The notes beneath the pieces are model-generated. The model did no database searches. It was given only the letters and a program-made list of their open reading frames with translations, and was not told the origin of the DNA. Below, piece by piece: positions 1 through 9,239 of a stretch of 64,000 nt of DNA. The position numbers were made by a program, and so were the translations under genes. Position 1 is the first letter of the stretch; every line of letters starts with the position of its first letter. The DNA comes from Neisseria sp. oral taxon 014 str. F0314 (GTDB taxonomy: Bacteria; Pseudomonadota; Gammaproteobacteria; Burkholderiales; Neisseriaceae): contig NZ_CP040504.1 in the NCBI RefSeq assembly GCF_005886145.1, positions 2,294,001-2,358,000 of the forward strand, given 5' to 3'.

Positions 1-276
1 CGACACGGCGTGCTGCCCGAAGCCCTGAGCCTGCGGGAGTGCGGCGAAACCGTGTTGGCGCACGTCCGCGCCATGCACGATTTTTACGGTGCCGCCGCCG
101 GAGCGAGGATTGCGCGCAAACACATAGGCTGGTATCTGGATTCCATGCCCGAAGGCGAAGCGGCGCGTCGGGAAATCAACCGTCTGGACGACGCGGCGGC
201 GCAATATGACGCGGTGGCCGCCTATTTGGACAGGCTGCCCGAACTGACCGACGCTTGGGCGTGCGGCTACCGCTGA
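1..276 (+). CDS. dusB: tRNA-dihydrouridine synthase B, C-terminal part (partial)
   Basis: The window opens inside an open frame that runs to a TGA at 274-276; about 91 C-terminal residues are present. They include the stretch ARKHIGWYL, which resembles the conserved tail of bacterial DusB (RKH-GWY), followed by a helical tail. DusB reduces uridines in the D-loop of tRNA using FMN. The catalytic domain lies to the left of the window, so the call rests on the tail and on context. A fis gene lies about 725 bp downstream, and dusB-fis is a classical gene pair in proteobacteria. Here a LysE-type exporter gene sits between them. A DUS starts right at the stop codon. Confidence 0.8.
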   Translation, partial: RHGVLPEALSLRECGETVLAHVRAMHDFYGAAAGARIARKHIGWYLDSMPEGEAARREINRLDDAAAQYDAVAAYLDRLPELTDAWACGYR

Positions 277-326
277 GGCCGTCTGAAAACGCTGTTTCTG
301 CGGAGACGGGTCGGAAAGGAAACGCA

Positions 327-953
327 ATGGACTTCTGGCATGGTTTTTGGATTATCACCGGCGTGCATTTTCTAGCGTGCATGTCGCCCGGCCCCGATTT
401 CGTGTTGGTTTCGCAGCAGTCGCTGGGCCGCGGCAGGGCGGCGGGGCTGCTGACCACGCTGGGTATCGCGCTCGGTTTCGGCGTGCACATCGTTTATTCG
501 GTATTCGGACTGGTTACGCTGGTCGCGCAGTCCGCGCCGCTGCTGACGGCGGTTAAAATCATCGGCGGCCTGTATCTGGTCTATATCGGCTATAAGGGCA
601 TCCGCGCCAAAGCCGGCGGCGGTGTGTTGGAAATCAGAGCGGAGAAAGCCGCGCGCGAACCGGTTGGCAAAACCGTGTGGCGCGGCGCGTTGTGCAACGT
701 GCTGAACCCGAAGGCGGTGGTGTATATGCTGTCGCTGTTTACCGTGGTGTTGTCGCCTGCGACCCCGATGTGGCAGATGGCGGTTTACGGCGCGTGGATG
801 ACGCTGATGATTTTTATCTGGTTCGCACTGGTGGCGCTGATGCTGTCCGTTCCCGCCGTGAGCAGGCGGTTCTCGCGTTTCGGCCACTGGATAGACAGGG
901 TTTGCGGCGGCGCGCTGGCATTGTTGGGCGTGAAAGTGATGAGCGGAAGCTGA
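327..953 (+). CDS. LysE/RhtB-family amino-acid exporter
   Basis: A 208-residue inner-membrane protein with about six hydrophobic segments. Near the N-terminus it has the family signature MSPGPDFVLVSQQSLGRGRAAG followed by glycine-rich helix 2. RhtB/LysE proteins export amino acids or their analogues; the substrate cannot be told from sequence. I chose the ATG at 327 because GGAAAGGA lies just upstream and the conserved N-terminal helix begins right after it. An in-frame ATG at 255 would start inside dusB and add a non-hydrophobic stretch translated from a DUS. The gene lies between dusB and fis and is probably co-transcribed with them. Confidence 0.9.
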   Translation: MDFWHGFWIITGVHFLACMSPGPDFVLVSQQSLGRGRAAGLLTTLGIALGFGVHIVYSVFGLVTLVAQSAPLLTAVKIIGGLYLVYIGYKGIRAKAGGGVLEIRAEKAAREPVGKTVWRGALCNVLNPKAVVYMLSLFTVVLSPATPMWQMAVYGAWMTLMIFIWFALVALMLSVPAVSRRFSRFGHWIDRVCGGALALLGVKVMSGS

Positions 954-1001
954 GGCCGTCTGAAAACAGATTGGCAATCGATTTTGGAAAGGGAAGATAA
1001 A

Positions 1002-1244
1002 ATGAAACAAAAAATAGACATCGCGCAATGTATCGAACAGAACCTGAAGCAATACTTTAAGGATTTGAACGGGGAAACGCCGTGCGCGGTTTATGAAATG
1101 GTGCTCAACCAAGTCGAAAAACCGCTGCTCGGCTGCGTTATGGAGGAATGCGGCGGCAACCAGTCGAAAGCCGCCGCCGTATTGGGGTTGAACCGCAACA
1201 CGCTGCGGAAGAAATTGGTGCAGCACGGGTTGCTGGAAAATTAA
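1002..1244 (+). CDS. fis: Fis-family DNA-binding protein
   Basis: An 80-residue protein ending in the helix-turn-helix GGNQSKAAAVLGLNRNTLRK (about residues 51-70), the hallmark of Fis and of NtrC-family C-termini. Fis is a small nucleoid protein that bends DNA and modulates rRNA and recombination promoters. The length matches free-standing Fis. The ATG at 1002 is preceded by GGAAAGGGAAG; an in-frame TTG at 984 is the only upstream option and is less likely. Its position downstream of dusB supports the assignment. A DUS-pair hairpin follows the gene. Confidence 0.9.
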   Translation: MKQKIDIAQCIEQNLKQYFKDLNGETPCAVYEMVLNQVEKPLLGCVMEECGGNQSKAAAVLGLNRNTLRKKLVQHGLLEN

Positions 1245-1255
1245 AAAAGACACGA

Positions 1256-1291
1256 CAGGCCGTCTGAAAACCGACCGTTTCAGACGGCCTG
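1256..1291 (+). terminator. DUS inverted-pair terminator after fis
   Basis: caggccgtctgaaa and its reverse complement are separated by a short loop and followed by a T-rich run. This is the usual Neisseria arrangement in which two facing uptake sequences form a factor-independent terminator. Confidence 0.8.
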
Positions 1292-1340
1292 ATTGCTTTT
1301 TGCGGCCGGATACATGCGGGCGGGGCGCGAAGGATTTTCA

Positions 1341-2567
1341 ATGAACAACCGAACCAAACTGTGGCTTGCGCTGACGATGGTAGGCATAACCGGCGGGCTG
1401 GTCGGCATCGTGCTGACGGAATTGCTGCATTTCGTGCAACATCACGCCTACGGTTATGCTTTGGACGGCGGACATCAGTCGTTCCGCGAGGGCGTGGAGG
1501 CGGCCGCCCCGCTACGGCGGTTTTACGCGCTGCTCTCGTGCGGCGTTGCCGCGGGCGGCGGCTGGTGGCTGCTGAAGCGGTACGGCAAACCGCTGGTCGG
1601 TATCAAGGCTTCGTTGGCCAAACCGCTGGCGGGGTTGCCGTTTGCCGCCACCGTCAGCCATGCGCTGTTGCAAATCGTAACCGTCGGACTGGGTTCGCCG
1701 TTGGGGCGGGAAGTGGCGCCGCGCGAAATGACGGCGGCGTTCGCCTCGTTGTGGGTCAGGCGGCTCGGTTTGGACGAGGACGGCGCGCGGCTGCTGATTG
1801 CCTGCGCTTCCGGCGCGGGCTTGGCGGCGGTATACAATGTGCCGCTGGCCGCCACGCTGTTTATCTTAGAAACGATGCTCGGCGTGTGGACGCGGCAGGC
1901 GGTAACGGCGGCGCTGTTCTGTTCGGTGCTGGCAACCGCAGTGTCCAGAATGGGGCTGGGCGACATGCAGCAATACAGCGTCGGCTTGCAGATTGACCGG
2001 CCGCTGCTGTGGTGGTCGGCGGCGGCCGGGCCGTTGTTGGGTGCGGCGGCGGTGCTGTTTCAGCGCACGGCCGCTCCGTTTCCGCTGCTGGCGCGCGGCG
2101 ACCGGCGCATTGTGCCGCTGGCGGTAGCGGCGTTCGCCGCCGTCGGCCTGCTGGCGATGTACAGCCCCGATATTCTGGGCAACGGCAAAGCGGGCAACCA
2201 ACTGGTGTTCGGCGGCCTAATCGGCTGGCAGGACAGCCTGCAACTGGCGGTGCTGAAATGGCTGGCGGTGTTGCTGGCGCTGGCGGCCGGCGCATACGGC
2301 GGGCTGATTACGCCTTCGATGATGCTCGGCAGCACGCTTTCCTTCGCAAGTGCGGCGTTATGGAATGCTTTTTTACCCGCTATGCCGTCTGAAAGCGCGG
2401 CCGTGGTCGGTGCGGCGGTGTTTCTGGGCGTGTCGCTGAAAATGCCGCTGACCGCCGTCGTGTTCGTGCTGGAATTGACCCGCGCGCCCGTCGCGCTGCT
2501 GATGCCGCTGTGCCTTTGCCTGACCGGTGCGGTGGCGGCGGGACGGTTGGAAAAGGCAATAAAATAA
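1341..2567 (+). CDS. ClC-family chloride channel / H+-Cl- antiporter
   Basis: A 408-residue multi-pass membrane protein. The stretch GSPLGREVAPRE (about residues 117-128) corresponds to the GREGP anion-filter motif of ClC proteins and keeps the gating glutamate. SGAGLAAVYNVPLAATLFILE matches the next conserved ClC helix, with the internal repeat typical of the fold. The function is chloride transport across the inner membrane; sequence alone does not separate channel from antiporter. The ATG at 1341 has AAGGA six bases upstream. An in-frame ATG at 1293 would read through an arginine-rich stretch unlike family starts. Confidence 0.88.
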   Translation: MNNRTKLWLALTMVGITGGLVGIVLTELLHFVQHHAYGYALDGGHQSFREGVEAAAPLRRFYALLSCGVAAGGGWWLLKRYGKPLVGIKASLAKPLAGLPFAATVSHALLQIVTVGLGSPLGREVAPREMTAAFASLWVRRLGLDEDGARLLIACASGAGLAAVYNVPLAATLFILETMLGVWTRQAVTAALFCSVLATAVSRMGLGDMQQYSVGLQIDRPLLWWSAAAGPLLGAAAVLFQRTAAPFPLLARGDRRIVPLAVAAFAAVGLLAMYSPDILGNGKAGNQLVFGGLIGWQDSLQLAVLKWLAVLLALAAGAYGGLITPSMMLGSTLSFASAALWNAFLPAMPSESAAVVGAAVFLGVSLKMPLTAVVFVLELTRAPVALLMPLCLCLTGAVAAGRLEKAIK

Positions 2568-2576
2568 AGGGAAACC

Positions 2577-3452
2577 ATGTTCTACCAGATTCTCTCGTTG
2601 CTGATTTGGAGCAGCTCGTTTATCGCCGCCAAATTCGCCTACACCATGCTCGATGCGGCACTGATGGTGCAGGCGCGGCTGCTGATTTCCGTGCTCATCG
2701 TACTGCCCGTCTGCCGCCGCTATCTCGACAAAATTCCGAAAAACAAATGGAAACCGCTGCTGTGGCTGTCGTTTCTCAATTATGTGGTGGTGCTGATGCT
2801 GCAATTCATCGGCCTGAAATACACCTCCGCCGCCAGCGCGGAAACCGTTATCGGGCTGGAACCGCTGCTGATGGTGTTTATCGGTCATTTTTTCTTTCGC
2901 GACCGGGCCGAATGGTATCACTGGCTGTGCGGGCTGGCTGCCTTTGCCGGCGTCGCCGTTATGATTGCCGGCGGACACGGCGGCGGCAATATCGGCATTT
3001 GGGGCTGTCTGATGATTTTCATCGCCGGCATCGTGTTTTGCAGCATCACCCGCCCGACGCAGAAATTGATTGCCGACATCGGCGCGCCGGCGTTTACCTC
3101 CATGTCGCTGGCCGTTTCCGCCGTTATGTGCCTGCCGTTTTCACTGCTGCTGGCCGACAGCTATCAAATCAACTGGAACTGGCCGGGCGGCATCGCGCTG
3201 CTGTACCTCGGCGTCGGTTGCAGTTGGTTTGCCTATTGGCTGTGGAACAAAGGCATGAGCCGCGTTCCCGCCAACCTCTCCGGCCTGCTGACCACGCTGG
3301 AACCGGTGTTCGGCATCCTATTGGCGGTCGTTATCCTCGGCGAACGCATTTCCGCCGTGTCGGGAGCAGGGATGATGATTGTCGTCGCGGCGGCATTCGC
3401 AGCGGCACTGCTGCCTAAGGTTCTGAAGAAACAGGTAAATAAGGCCGTCTGA
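2577..3452 (+). CDS. DMT/EamA-family transporter
   Basis: A 291-residue protein with about ten hydrophobic helices in two homologous halves, typical of EamA-type drug/metabolite transporters. The first helix contains the usual WSSSFIAAKFA, and the second half repeats the pattern around AYWLWNKGMSRVPANLSGLL. The substrate is unknown. It starts 10 bp after the ClC gene with aaagggaaacc upstream, so the two are probably one operon. The coding sequence ends inside a DUS: the codons GCC GTC TGA supply the last residues and the stop. Confidence 0.88.
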   Translation: MFYQILSLLIWSSSFIAAKFAYTMLDAALMVQARLLISVLIVLPVCRRYLDKIPKNKWKPLLWLSFLNYVVVLMLQFIGLKYTSAASAETVIGLEPLLMVFIGHFFFRDRAEWYHWLCGLAAFAGVAVMIAGGHGGGNIGIWGCLMIFIAGIVFCSITRPTQKLIADIGAPAFTSMSLAVSAVMCLPFSLLLADSYQINWNWPGGIALLYLGVGCSWFAYWLWNKGMSRVPANLSGLLTTLEPVFGILLAVVILGERISAVSGAGMMIVVAAAFAAALLPKVLKKQVNKAV

Positions 3453-3476
3453 AAACCGGTTTTCAGACGGCCTTAT
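3439..3476 (+). terminator. DUS-pair terminator overlapping the DMT transporter stop
   Basis: aaggccgtctgaaaaccg and its near-perfect inverse form a hairpin. The stop codon of the upstream gene is the TGA within the left arm. Confidence 0.8.
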
Positions 3477-3607
3477 TTAAAGGATTGTCAACAATTTTTC
3501 AAAGAAGCTACTGCCAAAAAGCCGAAAATAGCGGATAATGACGCCTTGAAAATTTAATTAATATTTTTGCAAAAACACCGGTTCAACCTTCAAAAAAGGA
3601 AATCCCC

Positions 3608-5188
3608 ATGCCTTCCATCAAACGCGCCCTGATCAGCCTGTCCGACAAAAACGGCGCAGTCGAATTTGCCCAAACCCTGCACAAACTCGGTGTCGAAATC
3701 CTCTCCACCGGCGGCACGGCGAAGCTGCTTACCGATGCGGGCGTTCCCGTGATTGAAGTCGCCGACTACACCGGTTTCCCCGAAATGCTCGACGGCCGCG
3801 TGAAAACGCTGCATCCGAAAATCCACGGCGGTATTTTGGGGCGGCGCGATTTGGGCGAACACGTCGCCAAGATGGAAGAGCACGGCATCGGCAACATCGA
3901 CCTCGTTTGCGTCAACCTTTACCCCTTCGCCGCCACCATCGCCAAACCCGACTGCACGCTGGAAGACGCGATTGAAAACATCGACATCGGCGGTCCGACC
4001 ATGGTGCGCTCCGCCGCGAAAAACTGGAAACACGTCGCCATCGTTACCGACACCGCCGACTTCCCCGCCGTCGCCGCCGAAATGGAAGCCAACGGCGGCG
4101 CGTTGAGCGACAAAACCCGCTTCAACCTGTCGCGCAAAGCGTTCAGCCACACCGCCCAATACGACGGCATGATTTCCAACTACTTAACCTCACTTTCAGA
4201 CGACGTCTTGAGCGGCACGCCTGAAATCGGCGAATTTCCCAGCCAGTTCAACCAAAGCTGGATTAAAGTGCAAGACATGCGCTACGGCGAAAACCCGCAC
4301 CAGCGCGCCGCGTTCTACCGCGATGTGTACCCCGCCGCAGGCAGCCTCGCCGCCTACAAACAACTGCAAGGCAAAGAATTGTCGTACAACAATATCGCCG
4401 ATGCCGATGCCGCTTGGGAAGCCGTCAAATCCTTCGACGCACCCGCCTGCGTGATTGTGAAACACGCCAATCCGTGCGGCGTCGCCGTTGCAGCCGATAC
4501 ATTGACCGCCTATAAACTCGCCTACGCCACCGACACCACCAGCGCATTCGGCGGCATCATCGCCTTCAACCGCGAAGTGGACGGCGAAACCGTGAAACAG
4601 ATTACCGACAATCAGTTTATGGAAGTCCTCATGGCGCCGAAGTTCACCGCCGAAGCCCTCGAAATCGCCGCCGCCAAGAAAAACGTGCGCGTATTGGAAG
4701 TGCCGCTTGAGGCAGGTGCGAACCGTTTCGAACTCAAGCGCGTCGGCGGCGGACTGTTGGTACAAACGCCCGACATCCACCGCATCAGCCGCGCCGATTT
4801 GAAAGTCGTCTCCAAACGCCAACCGACCGAGCAGGAATGGAACGATTTGCTGTTTGTTTGGAACGTTGCCAAATACGTCAAATCCAACGCCATCGTGTTC
4901 GGCAAAGGCGGTCAAACCTACGGCATCGGCGCAGGCCAAATGAGCCGCGTGGACAGCACCCGCATCGCCGCCCGCAAAGCGCAAGACGCAGGTTTGGACT
5001 TAAACGGCGCGTGTGCTGCTTCGGACGCCTTCTTCCCGTTCCGCGACGGCGTGGACGTCATCGCCGAGCAGGGCATCAAAGCCATCATCCACCCCGCAGG
5101 CTCGATGCGCGATCAGGAAGTTTTCGATGCGGCGGACGAACACGGCATTGCGATGGTAGTAACGGGCGTGCGGCATTTCAGGCATTGA
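3608..5188 (+). CDS. purH: Bifunctional AICAR transformylase / IMP cyclohydrolase
   Basis: A 526-residue enzyme catalysing the last two steps of purine synthesis: 10-formyl-THF-dependent formylation of AICAR and closure to IMP. The N-terminal methylglyoxal-synthase-like IMP cyclohydrolase domain starts with [10 protein letters not shown] and has ILSTGGT. The transformylase domain carries the catalytic KHANPCG near residues 285-291 and ends with RHFRH. Length equals the usual 520-530 residues. The ATG at 3608 has aaaaaggaaatcccc upstream. The gene is monocistronic, with a DUS-pair terminator behind it. Confidence 0.97.
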   Translation: MPSIKRALISLSDKNGAVEFAQTLHKLGVEILSTGGTAKLLTDAGVPVIEVADYTGFPEMLDGRVKTLHPKIHGGILGRRDLGEHVAKMEEHGIGNIDLVCVNLYPFAATIAKPDCTLEDAIENIDIGGPTMVRSAAKNWKHVAIVTDTADFPAVAAEMEANGGALSDKTRFNLSRKAFSHTAQYDGMISNYLTSLSDDVLSGTPEIGEFPSQFNQSWIKVQDMRYGENPHQRAAFYRDVYPAAGSLAAYKQLQGKELSYNNIADADAAWEAVKSFDAPACVIVKHANPCGVAVAADTLTAYKLAYATDTTSAFGGIIAFNREVDGETVKQITDNQFMEVLMAPKFTAEALEIAAAKKNVRVLEVPLEAGANRFELKRVGGGLLVQTPDIHRISRADLKVVSKRQPTEQEWNDLLFVWNVAKYVKSNAIVFGKGGQTYGIGAGQMSRVDSTRIAARKAQDAGLDLNGACAASDAFFPFRDGVDVIAEQGIKAIIHPAGSMRDQEVFDAADEHGIAMVVTGVRHFRH

Positions 5189-5204
5189 TTCGGAAACACA
5201 TTCA

Positions 5205-5241
5205 AAGGCCGTCTGAAAATTGTTTCAGACGGCCTTTTATA
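5205..5241 (+). terminator. DUS-pair terminator after purH
   Basis: aaaggccgtctgaaa, a short loop, then tttcagacggccttttat. It also faces the minus-strand slam gene ending at 5325 and may stop both transcripts. Confidence 0.8.
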
Positions 5242-5324
5242 ATCAATAAGCCTTCCGCAAGCGCGTTTAATTTAAGGGTTTGCCGGTATTCAAATCTTCA
5301 CAGGAAACCCGATAAAAAACGACT

Positions 5325-6791
5325 TCAGAATCCGTATTCCACTTTAAACATGTATTCGTTGCGCTTGTAGCGGTTCAGCCAGGACGAGCTTTTGTTGTCG
5401 GTGTGTTTTACGGTGAGGACGGGTACGAAGCCGCGGAGGAAAGGGCGGTCGAATTTGATGTCCAACTGGTAGGTGCGTTCGAAATCACGGCGGCGGGTTT
5501 CCAGCCAGGCATGGTAGTCCTGATAGGCTGTTTTGCGCCAGATTGCCTGAAAGGTGGCGTCGATGCCGGATTCGAAACGTTTGTTGACACCCGCGCGCAG
5601 GCCGTGCCGGCGGTAGGAATCCACTTTTTCGCGGCTGTTTTTGCGCAGGTAGTCGTAGCCGCCGAATACCAGCCAGTCTTTCGGCAGGGCGTAGATGGCG
5701 GTGGTGAACAGAAGCGTCTGCGGGCCGTTGAAATGTTTTAATTCGCCGCGGTAGCGGTCGTATTTGTGGTCGAGCTGCACGCCCAGCGAGGCTTGGTCGG
5801 AAAAGGTGCGGCTGTATGCCATGCTGATGCCAGCGCTGCTGTCGCGCAGTTTGCCGCCCGACCATTCGTATTGCACCTGCGGGCCGATACTGAAGGAATG
5901 GTCTTTGCTCTGAAAACTGTAAGCGGGGCTGACGTTGATATTGTGTTCGCCGTATTCCTTGTTGCCGGGATAGAGCCGGCCCCATGCGTAGCCGCCCAGT
6001 TGCAGGCCGTGGTGGCCGTTGAGCGAAATGCGTCTGCTTAAGTTGGCTTCATATACCCACATCCGGTTTTTCAACGCATCGGGCGCGTAGGCGTCAAGCC
6101 GTTCGTTGCGGCAGGACAGCATTCCGGCGTCGTCCAGAATCGGCTGCCCGTTCGAATCGAAACCGCAGCTTGTCTGATTGCGGACAACCGTCGCGCCCGA
6201 CGACTGGTTTAAGTTGGTGTCGTAACCCGCGCCGAACGAAACCGAACCGCTCCACGCATCGCGTTTCTTCAAAGCGTCGGCAAACACTTTGATTTTCTCA
6301 TTGACGGCGGGCACTTCGGGAATATCGATGCCGTCGAACAATGCCGCCGATTCTTTGTTTTGTTTGTCTATAAACAGCAGCCGCGCCAAATCCAGGCGGC
6401 CGCGCAGAAATTCGGGATTTTTGCGGTAAAGCTCGCGGTATTTCGCCAGCGCGGCCTTCAAATCGTCGCGGAACACCGCCTGATTGGCCTCGGCAAACAG
6501 CACTATATCGGGGTCGTAATCATCCTGACGGCGGTAAATGTCCAACAGCCGCGCCGTTTCCTCTTCGTTTTGCGCGTTGACCGCCTTCATCAGCGACAAC
6601 GCTAAATCTTCGCCGTCCTGCACTTCTCCCGCGCCGAACTCAATCGCCGTATTGTCCGCTTCGTTCCTTTCCTGCTGTGCGCGGCGGAGTTCCGTTCCCT
6701 GTTTGAGCTGCATGAAGCGGTCTTCCCTGTCGTCGGCAAACGCGTGGGGCAGCAGGCTCAGAAAAACGGGCAGGATGAGCAGGCGTTTCAT
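5325..6791 (-). CDS. Slam-type outer-membrane translocator (DUF560)
   Basis: A 488-residue outer-membrane protein with a signal peptide (cleavage after PHAFA, about residue 19). An alpha-helical TPR-like part covers about residues 60-190 (ALAKYRELYRKNPEFLRGRLDLARLLF). A beta-barrel with repeated aromatic/Gly strands runs to a C-terminal phenylalanine. This is the architecture and length of Slam (surface lipoprotein assembly modulator, type XI secretion). Slam proteins carry TbpB-like lipoproteins, or soluble hemophilins, to the cell surface. It is the last gene after two hemophilin-like genes on the same strand, only about 90 bp from the nearer one, so those proteins are its likely cargo. Cargo specificity is inference. 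Confidence 0.9.
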   Translation of the reverse strand: MKRLLILPVFLSLLPHAFADDREDRFMQLKQGTELRRAQQERNEADNTAIEFGAGEVQDGEDLALSLMKAVNAQNEEETARLLDIYRRQDDYDPDIVLFAEANQAVFRDDLKAALAKYRELYRKNPEFLRGRLDLARLLFIDKQNKESAALFDGIDIPEVPAVNEKIKVFADALKKRDAWSGSVSFGAGYDTNLNQSSGATVVRNQTSCGFDSNGQPILDDAGMLSCRNERLDAYAPDALKNRMWVYEANLSRRISLNGHHGLQLGGYAWGRLYPGNKEYGEHNINVSPAYSFQSKDHSFSIGPQVQYEWSGGKLRDSSAGISMAYSRTFSDQASLGVQLDHKYDRYRGELKHFNGPQTLLFTTAIYALPKDWLVFGGYDYLRKNSREKVDSYRRHGLRAGVNKRFESGIDATFQAIWRKTAYQDYHAWLETRRRDFERTYQLDIKFDRPFLRGFVPVLTVKHTDNKSSSWLNRYKRNEYMFKVEYGF

Positions 6792-6880
6792 TTAGATTAC
6801 TTTCCTTTTGGTGTGGTGGGATTGGGTTTTCAGACGGCCTCTGAAGCGGGCCGGCAGACATTCATTCGGGTTTTCAATTA

Positions 6881-7768
6881 TTATTTTTTCGTACCGCCGA
6901 AAGCAGTATTGAGATTCGGATTTCGGGCGAACTCGGCGACACCGGCCAGCGCGGCGGCATCGTTGCCGTAGAAATTGCCGCGGGTCGTACCGCTTACATC
7001 GTTGGCCGTAGCCCTGCCGCCGAACGAAGCGTTCGCGGTGTTGATAACGGCATTGTCGACGGTAACGCTCAGGCCGGGGCGTTTAATCGTGCCGTTCAGC
7101 CTTTTTTTAGCGAAGTCCGCCTTTAAATCGCCGGTCAGCAGGGCGGTATTGGCGTCGACATAGTGATTGATGCCTTTGACCGAGTAAACGGCGGTGCCGC
7201 CGGTCGGCATTTTTGCGGTTTTGCCCGTACCGTTGTAGAACACGGAATAATTGGTTCCGGCCGTTCCCGCCGCCGCACCCGGCTGCACGTCCGCCCAATC
7301 GCCGAAATACACGTCCGCGTTGCCGACCCTGGCAAAAGACATACGGCCCAGGTTGGAATAATCGTTGGGTACCCCGCCGGGGACATATCTGTAAATCGGG
7401 CTGTACATACGGTAAAGGCGGGTAACGGTTACGCCGTTATCATCACGGTTGACGATACCGTCGAATAACCGGCGGATAAGCGGTAATCTGCCGATTTCGT
7501 CAAAGCGGGCGAACGAAGTTGAATTTTTATGGGTGTGGTACAGCCTTTTTCCTTTATAAGTCAGCAGATTGGAATAAGCAATATGAACGGAGGCCCTGTT
7601 TCCGTACCAGCCTGACGATTCGGTTCCGAGCCTGATATAGCGCGGTTGCCTGCCGTCCGTAACCGTTGCGCCCGCTTGGTCACCGGATACGAAAGATCGG
7701 GGCTGTGCCTGCGCGGCGGCAGCGGCAAACACGGCCGCCGCTATCAGCAGAAGTTTGGTATGTTTCAT
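6881..7768 (-). CDS. Hemophilin-like Slam-dependent secreted protein, copy B
   Basis: A 295-residue exported protein. The signal peptide ends AAAAQA before QPRSF and has no lipobox cysteine, so the mature protein should be soluble. The C-terminal third contains the Slam-substrate beta-barrel pattern: SVFYNGTGKT, LNGTIKRPGLSVTVDNA and RGNFYGNDAAALAGVAEF. This barrel is shared by TbpB-like lipoproteins and hemophilins. It is a full-length paralogue of the upstream copy and aligns without gaps for long stretches. At three positions where copy A has His (44, 137, 139), this protein has Tyr44, Tyr137 and Asn139. It instead has His62, His78 and His80 in the N-terminal part. It may therefore bind heme differently or bind another ligand. 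Confidence 0.82.
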   Translation of the reverse strand: MKHTKLLLIAAAVFAAAAAQAQPRSFVSGDQAGATVTDGRQPRYIRLGTESSGWYGNRASVHIAYSNLLTYKGKRLYHTHKNSTSFARFDEIGRLPLIRRLFDGIVNRDDNGVTVTRLYRMYSPIYRYVPGGVPNDYSNLGRMSFARVGNADVYFGDWADVQPGAAAGTAGTNYSVFYNGTGKTAKMPTGGTAVYSVKGINHYVDANTALLTGDLKADFAKKRLNGTIKRPGLSVTVDNAVINTANASFGGRATANDVSGTTRGNFYGNDAAALAGVAEFARNPNLNTAFGGTKK

Positions 7769-7890
7769 ATCAATCCCTTTAATGTAGCTGAATATTTTTT
7801 GAAAATTTGTTTAAAGGCCGTCTGAAACCGAATCGGGCGAAAGCAGGGCTTCCGCCCGACGGATAATCATCGTTTTCCAATCAGCCTGCT

Positions 7891-8775
7891 TTAGCGTCTG
7901 GTGCCACCGAAGGCAGTATTGAGTTTGGGATTGTTAAAATCGGCCACCCCGGCCAGTGCGGCGGCATTGTTGCCGTAGAAGTTACCGTGGGTTTTGCCGA
8001 TTACGCCGTTGGCTTTGGCGGCACCGTCAAACGAGGCCTGGGCGGTATTGATGGTGGCATTGTTGATCGCAACGCTCAAACCTGTTTTGGCAATCGTACC
8101 GTTCAATTTCTTGGCGCCGAAATCGGCGGTCAGCGTGCCGATCATGATGGGCGAATTCTGGTTGACGTAATTGTTGATACCTTTAACGGCATAGGTAGCC
8201 TTGCCGCTGGTCGGCATTCTGGTAGTTTTGCCCGTGCCGTTGTAGAACACGGAAGTATTGGTACCGACAGTACCCGCACCGGCTCCCGCTTTCACATCCG
8301 CCCATTCGCCGAAATACACATCCAGATTGCCGACTTTGCCGTAAGTCATACGGCCCAAATGGGAGTGGTCGGGCATTTTCCATATTTTGTTGTTGTAGAG
8401 CACGTTCCAAGCAGGACCACTCATACGGTACATGCGGGAAACGATAACGCCGTTTCTGTCCTTATTAACAATGCCGTTGGCCAAGCGGCGGATAAATGGC
8501 CTTGTCCCGATAGAATCTACTTTGGCGAACGGAGTGGGATTGTTATTGGCTACCTTTCTCCCTTGGCCTTTCAGGCTGGGGTCAACAACATTGATAGCAG
8601 CCTTGCCTCTGTAATTGCCTTCTCCTTCTATTCCCAATTCGATATGACGAGGAAGTCCGTTGTTTGTAACTGTTGCACCTATCTGCGTACCGGAAGTAAA
8701 AGTGCGGATTTGAGCTTGGGTGGAAGACGCGGCAAACACGGTGGCCAAGGCTATCAGAAGTTTAGCGTGTGTCAT
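7891..8775 (-). CDS. Hemophilin-like Slam-dependent secreted protein, copy A
   Basis: A 294-residue exported protein with an SPase I signal peptide (ASSTQA before QIRTF) and no lipidation cysteine. The N-terminal ligand-handling domain includes LPRHIELG (His44) and MPDHSHLG (His137, His139), plausible axial heme ligands. The C-terminal domain has the Slam-substrate barrel pattern ending GNFYGNNAAALAGVADF. Hemophilins (HphA) are secreted heme scavengers that deliver to a dedicated TonB receptor and are exported by Slam. The neighbours here, a TonB receptor upstream and slam downstream, match that organisation. An AT-rich promoter region with a Fur-box-like site lies upstream. Heme binding is inferred, not shown. 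Confidence 0.84.
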   Translation of the reverse strand: MTHAKLLIALATVFAASSTQAQIRTFTSGTQIGATVTNNGLPRHIELGIEGEGNYRGKAAINVVDPSLKGQGRKVANNNPTPFAKVDSIGTRPFIRRLANGIVNKDRNGVIVSRMYRMSGPAWNVLYNNKIWKMPDHSHLGRMTYGKVGNLDVYFGEWADVKAGAGAGTVGTNTSVFYNGTGKTTRMPTSGKATYAVKGINNYVNQNSPIMIGTLTADFGAKKLNGTIAKTGLSVAINNATINTAQASFDGAAKANGVIGKTHGNFYGNNAAALAGVADFNNPKLNTAFGGTRR

Positions 8776-8920
8776 GATTAAATCTCCTAAATATGGTGTT
8801 TACAAATGCCTTCCGAAGATTTACAAAAGGCCGTTTCAATCGGACCGGATTCGGATAAGCGGTCTTTAATGCATTCAGAAGGTAATATGAACTATACGCC
8901 TGATTACAACTAATGCAAAT

Positions 8921-8939
8921 AAAAATAATTTTAATTATC
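8921..8939 (-). promoter_or_regulatory. Candidate Fur box upstream of hemophilin A
   Basis: aaaaataattttaattatc matches 13 of 19 positions of the classical Fur consensus by my own alignment. It lies about 145 bp upstream of the hemophilin A start. The surroundings are AT-rich, so a chance match is possible. Confidence 0.4.
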
Positions 8940-9058
8940 TTCTTTGTTAAATATATTTTATCTATTAACTTTTGTGTTAATCAAATATAACTAAAAAAAT
9001 AATTGTTATAGCGGTTACATAAATATGTAATGCCGACCGGCACGGATAAATCTGCTTT

Positions 9059-9079
9059 GTTTCCCGCCTGTGCGGGAAT
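9059..9079. repeat. dRS3-type repeat
   Basis: ttcccgcctgtgcgggaat, the neisserial dRS3 inverted repeat with conserved ends and a variable middle, as a single copy. Confidence 0.6.
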
Positions 9080-9162
9080 GGCTGGGTACGGGGAAGGGCG
9101 GTTTTGTCAAAGGGAGTAATGGATGGGTTTGAAAAGGCGGAGAAGGCCGTCTGAAAAGGAAG

Positions 9163-9219
9163 AGGCCGTCTGAAAAATCTTCCGGCTGCTTTGGCGCGGC
9201 GGTATTTTTCAGACGGCCT
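9163..9219 (-). terminator. DUS-pair hairpin after the TonB receptor
   Basis: aggccgtctgaaaaat at 9163-9178 is exactly complementary to 9204-9219, with a 25-bp loop, just beyond the receptor stop at 9240. Confidence 0.65.
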
Positions 9220-9239
9220 GACGATAGGCAAATAAATGG

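Larger units (their letters stand above)
8776..9239. promoter_or_regulatory. Intergenic region between hemophilin A and the TonB receptor
   Basis: About 460 bp without a convincing gene. The part next to the hemophilin gene is very AT-rich and probably carries its promoter (minus strand). A dRS3 copy and a DUS-pair hairpin lie next to the receptor stop codon, so the receptor and the hemophilins are probably separate transcription units. Confidence 0.6.
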
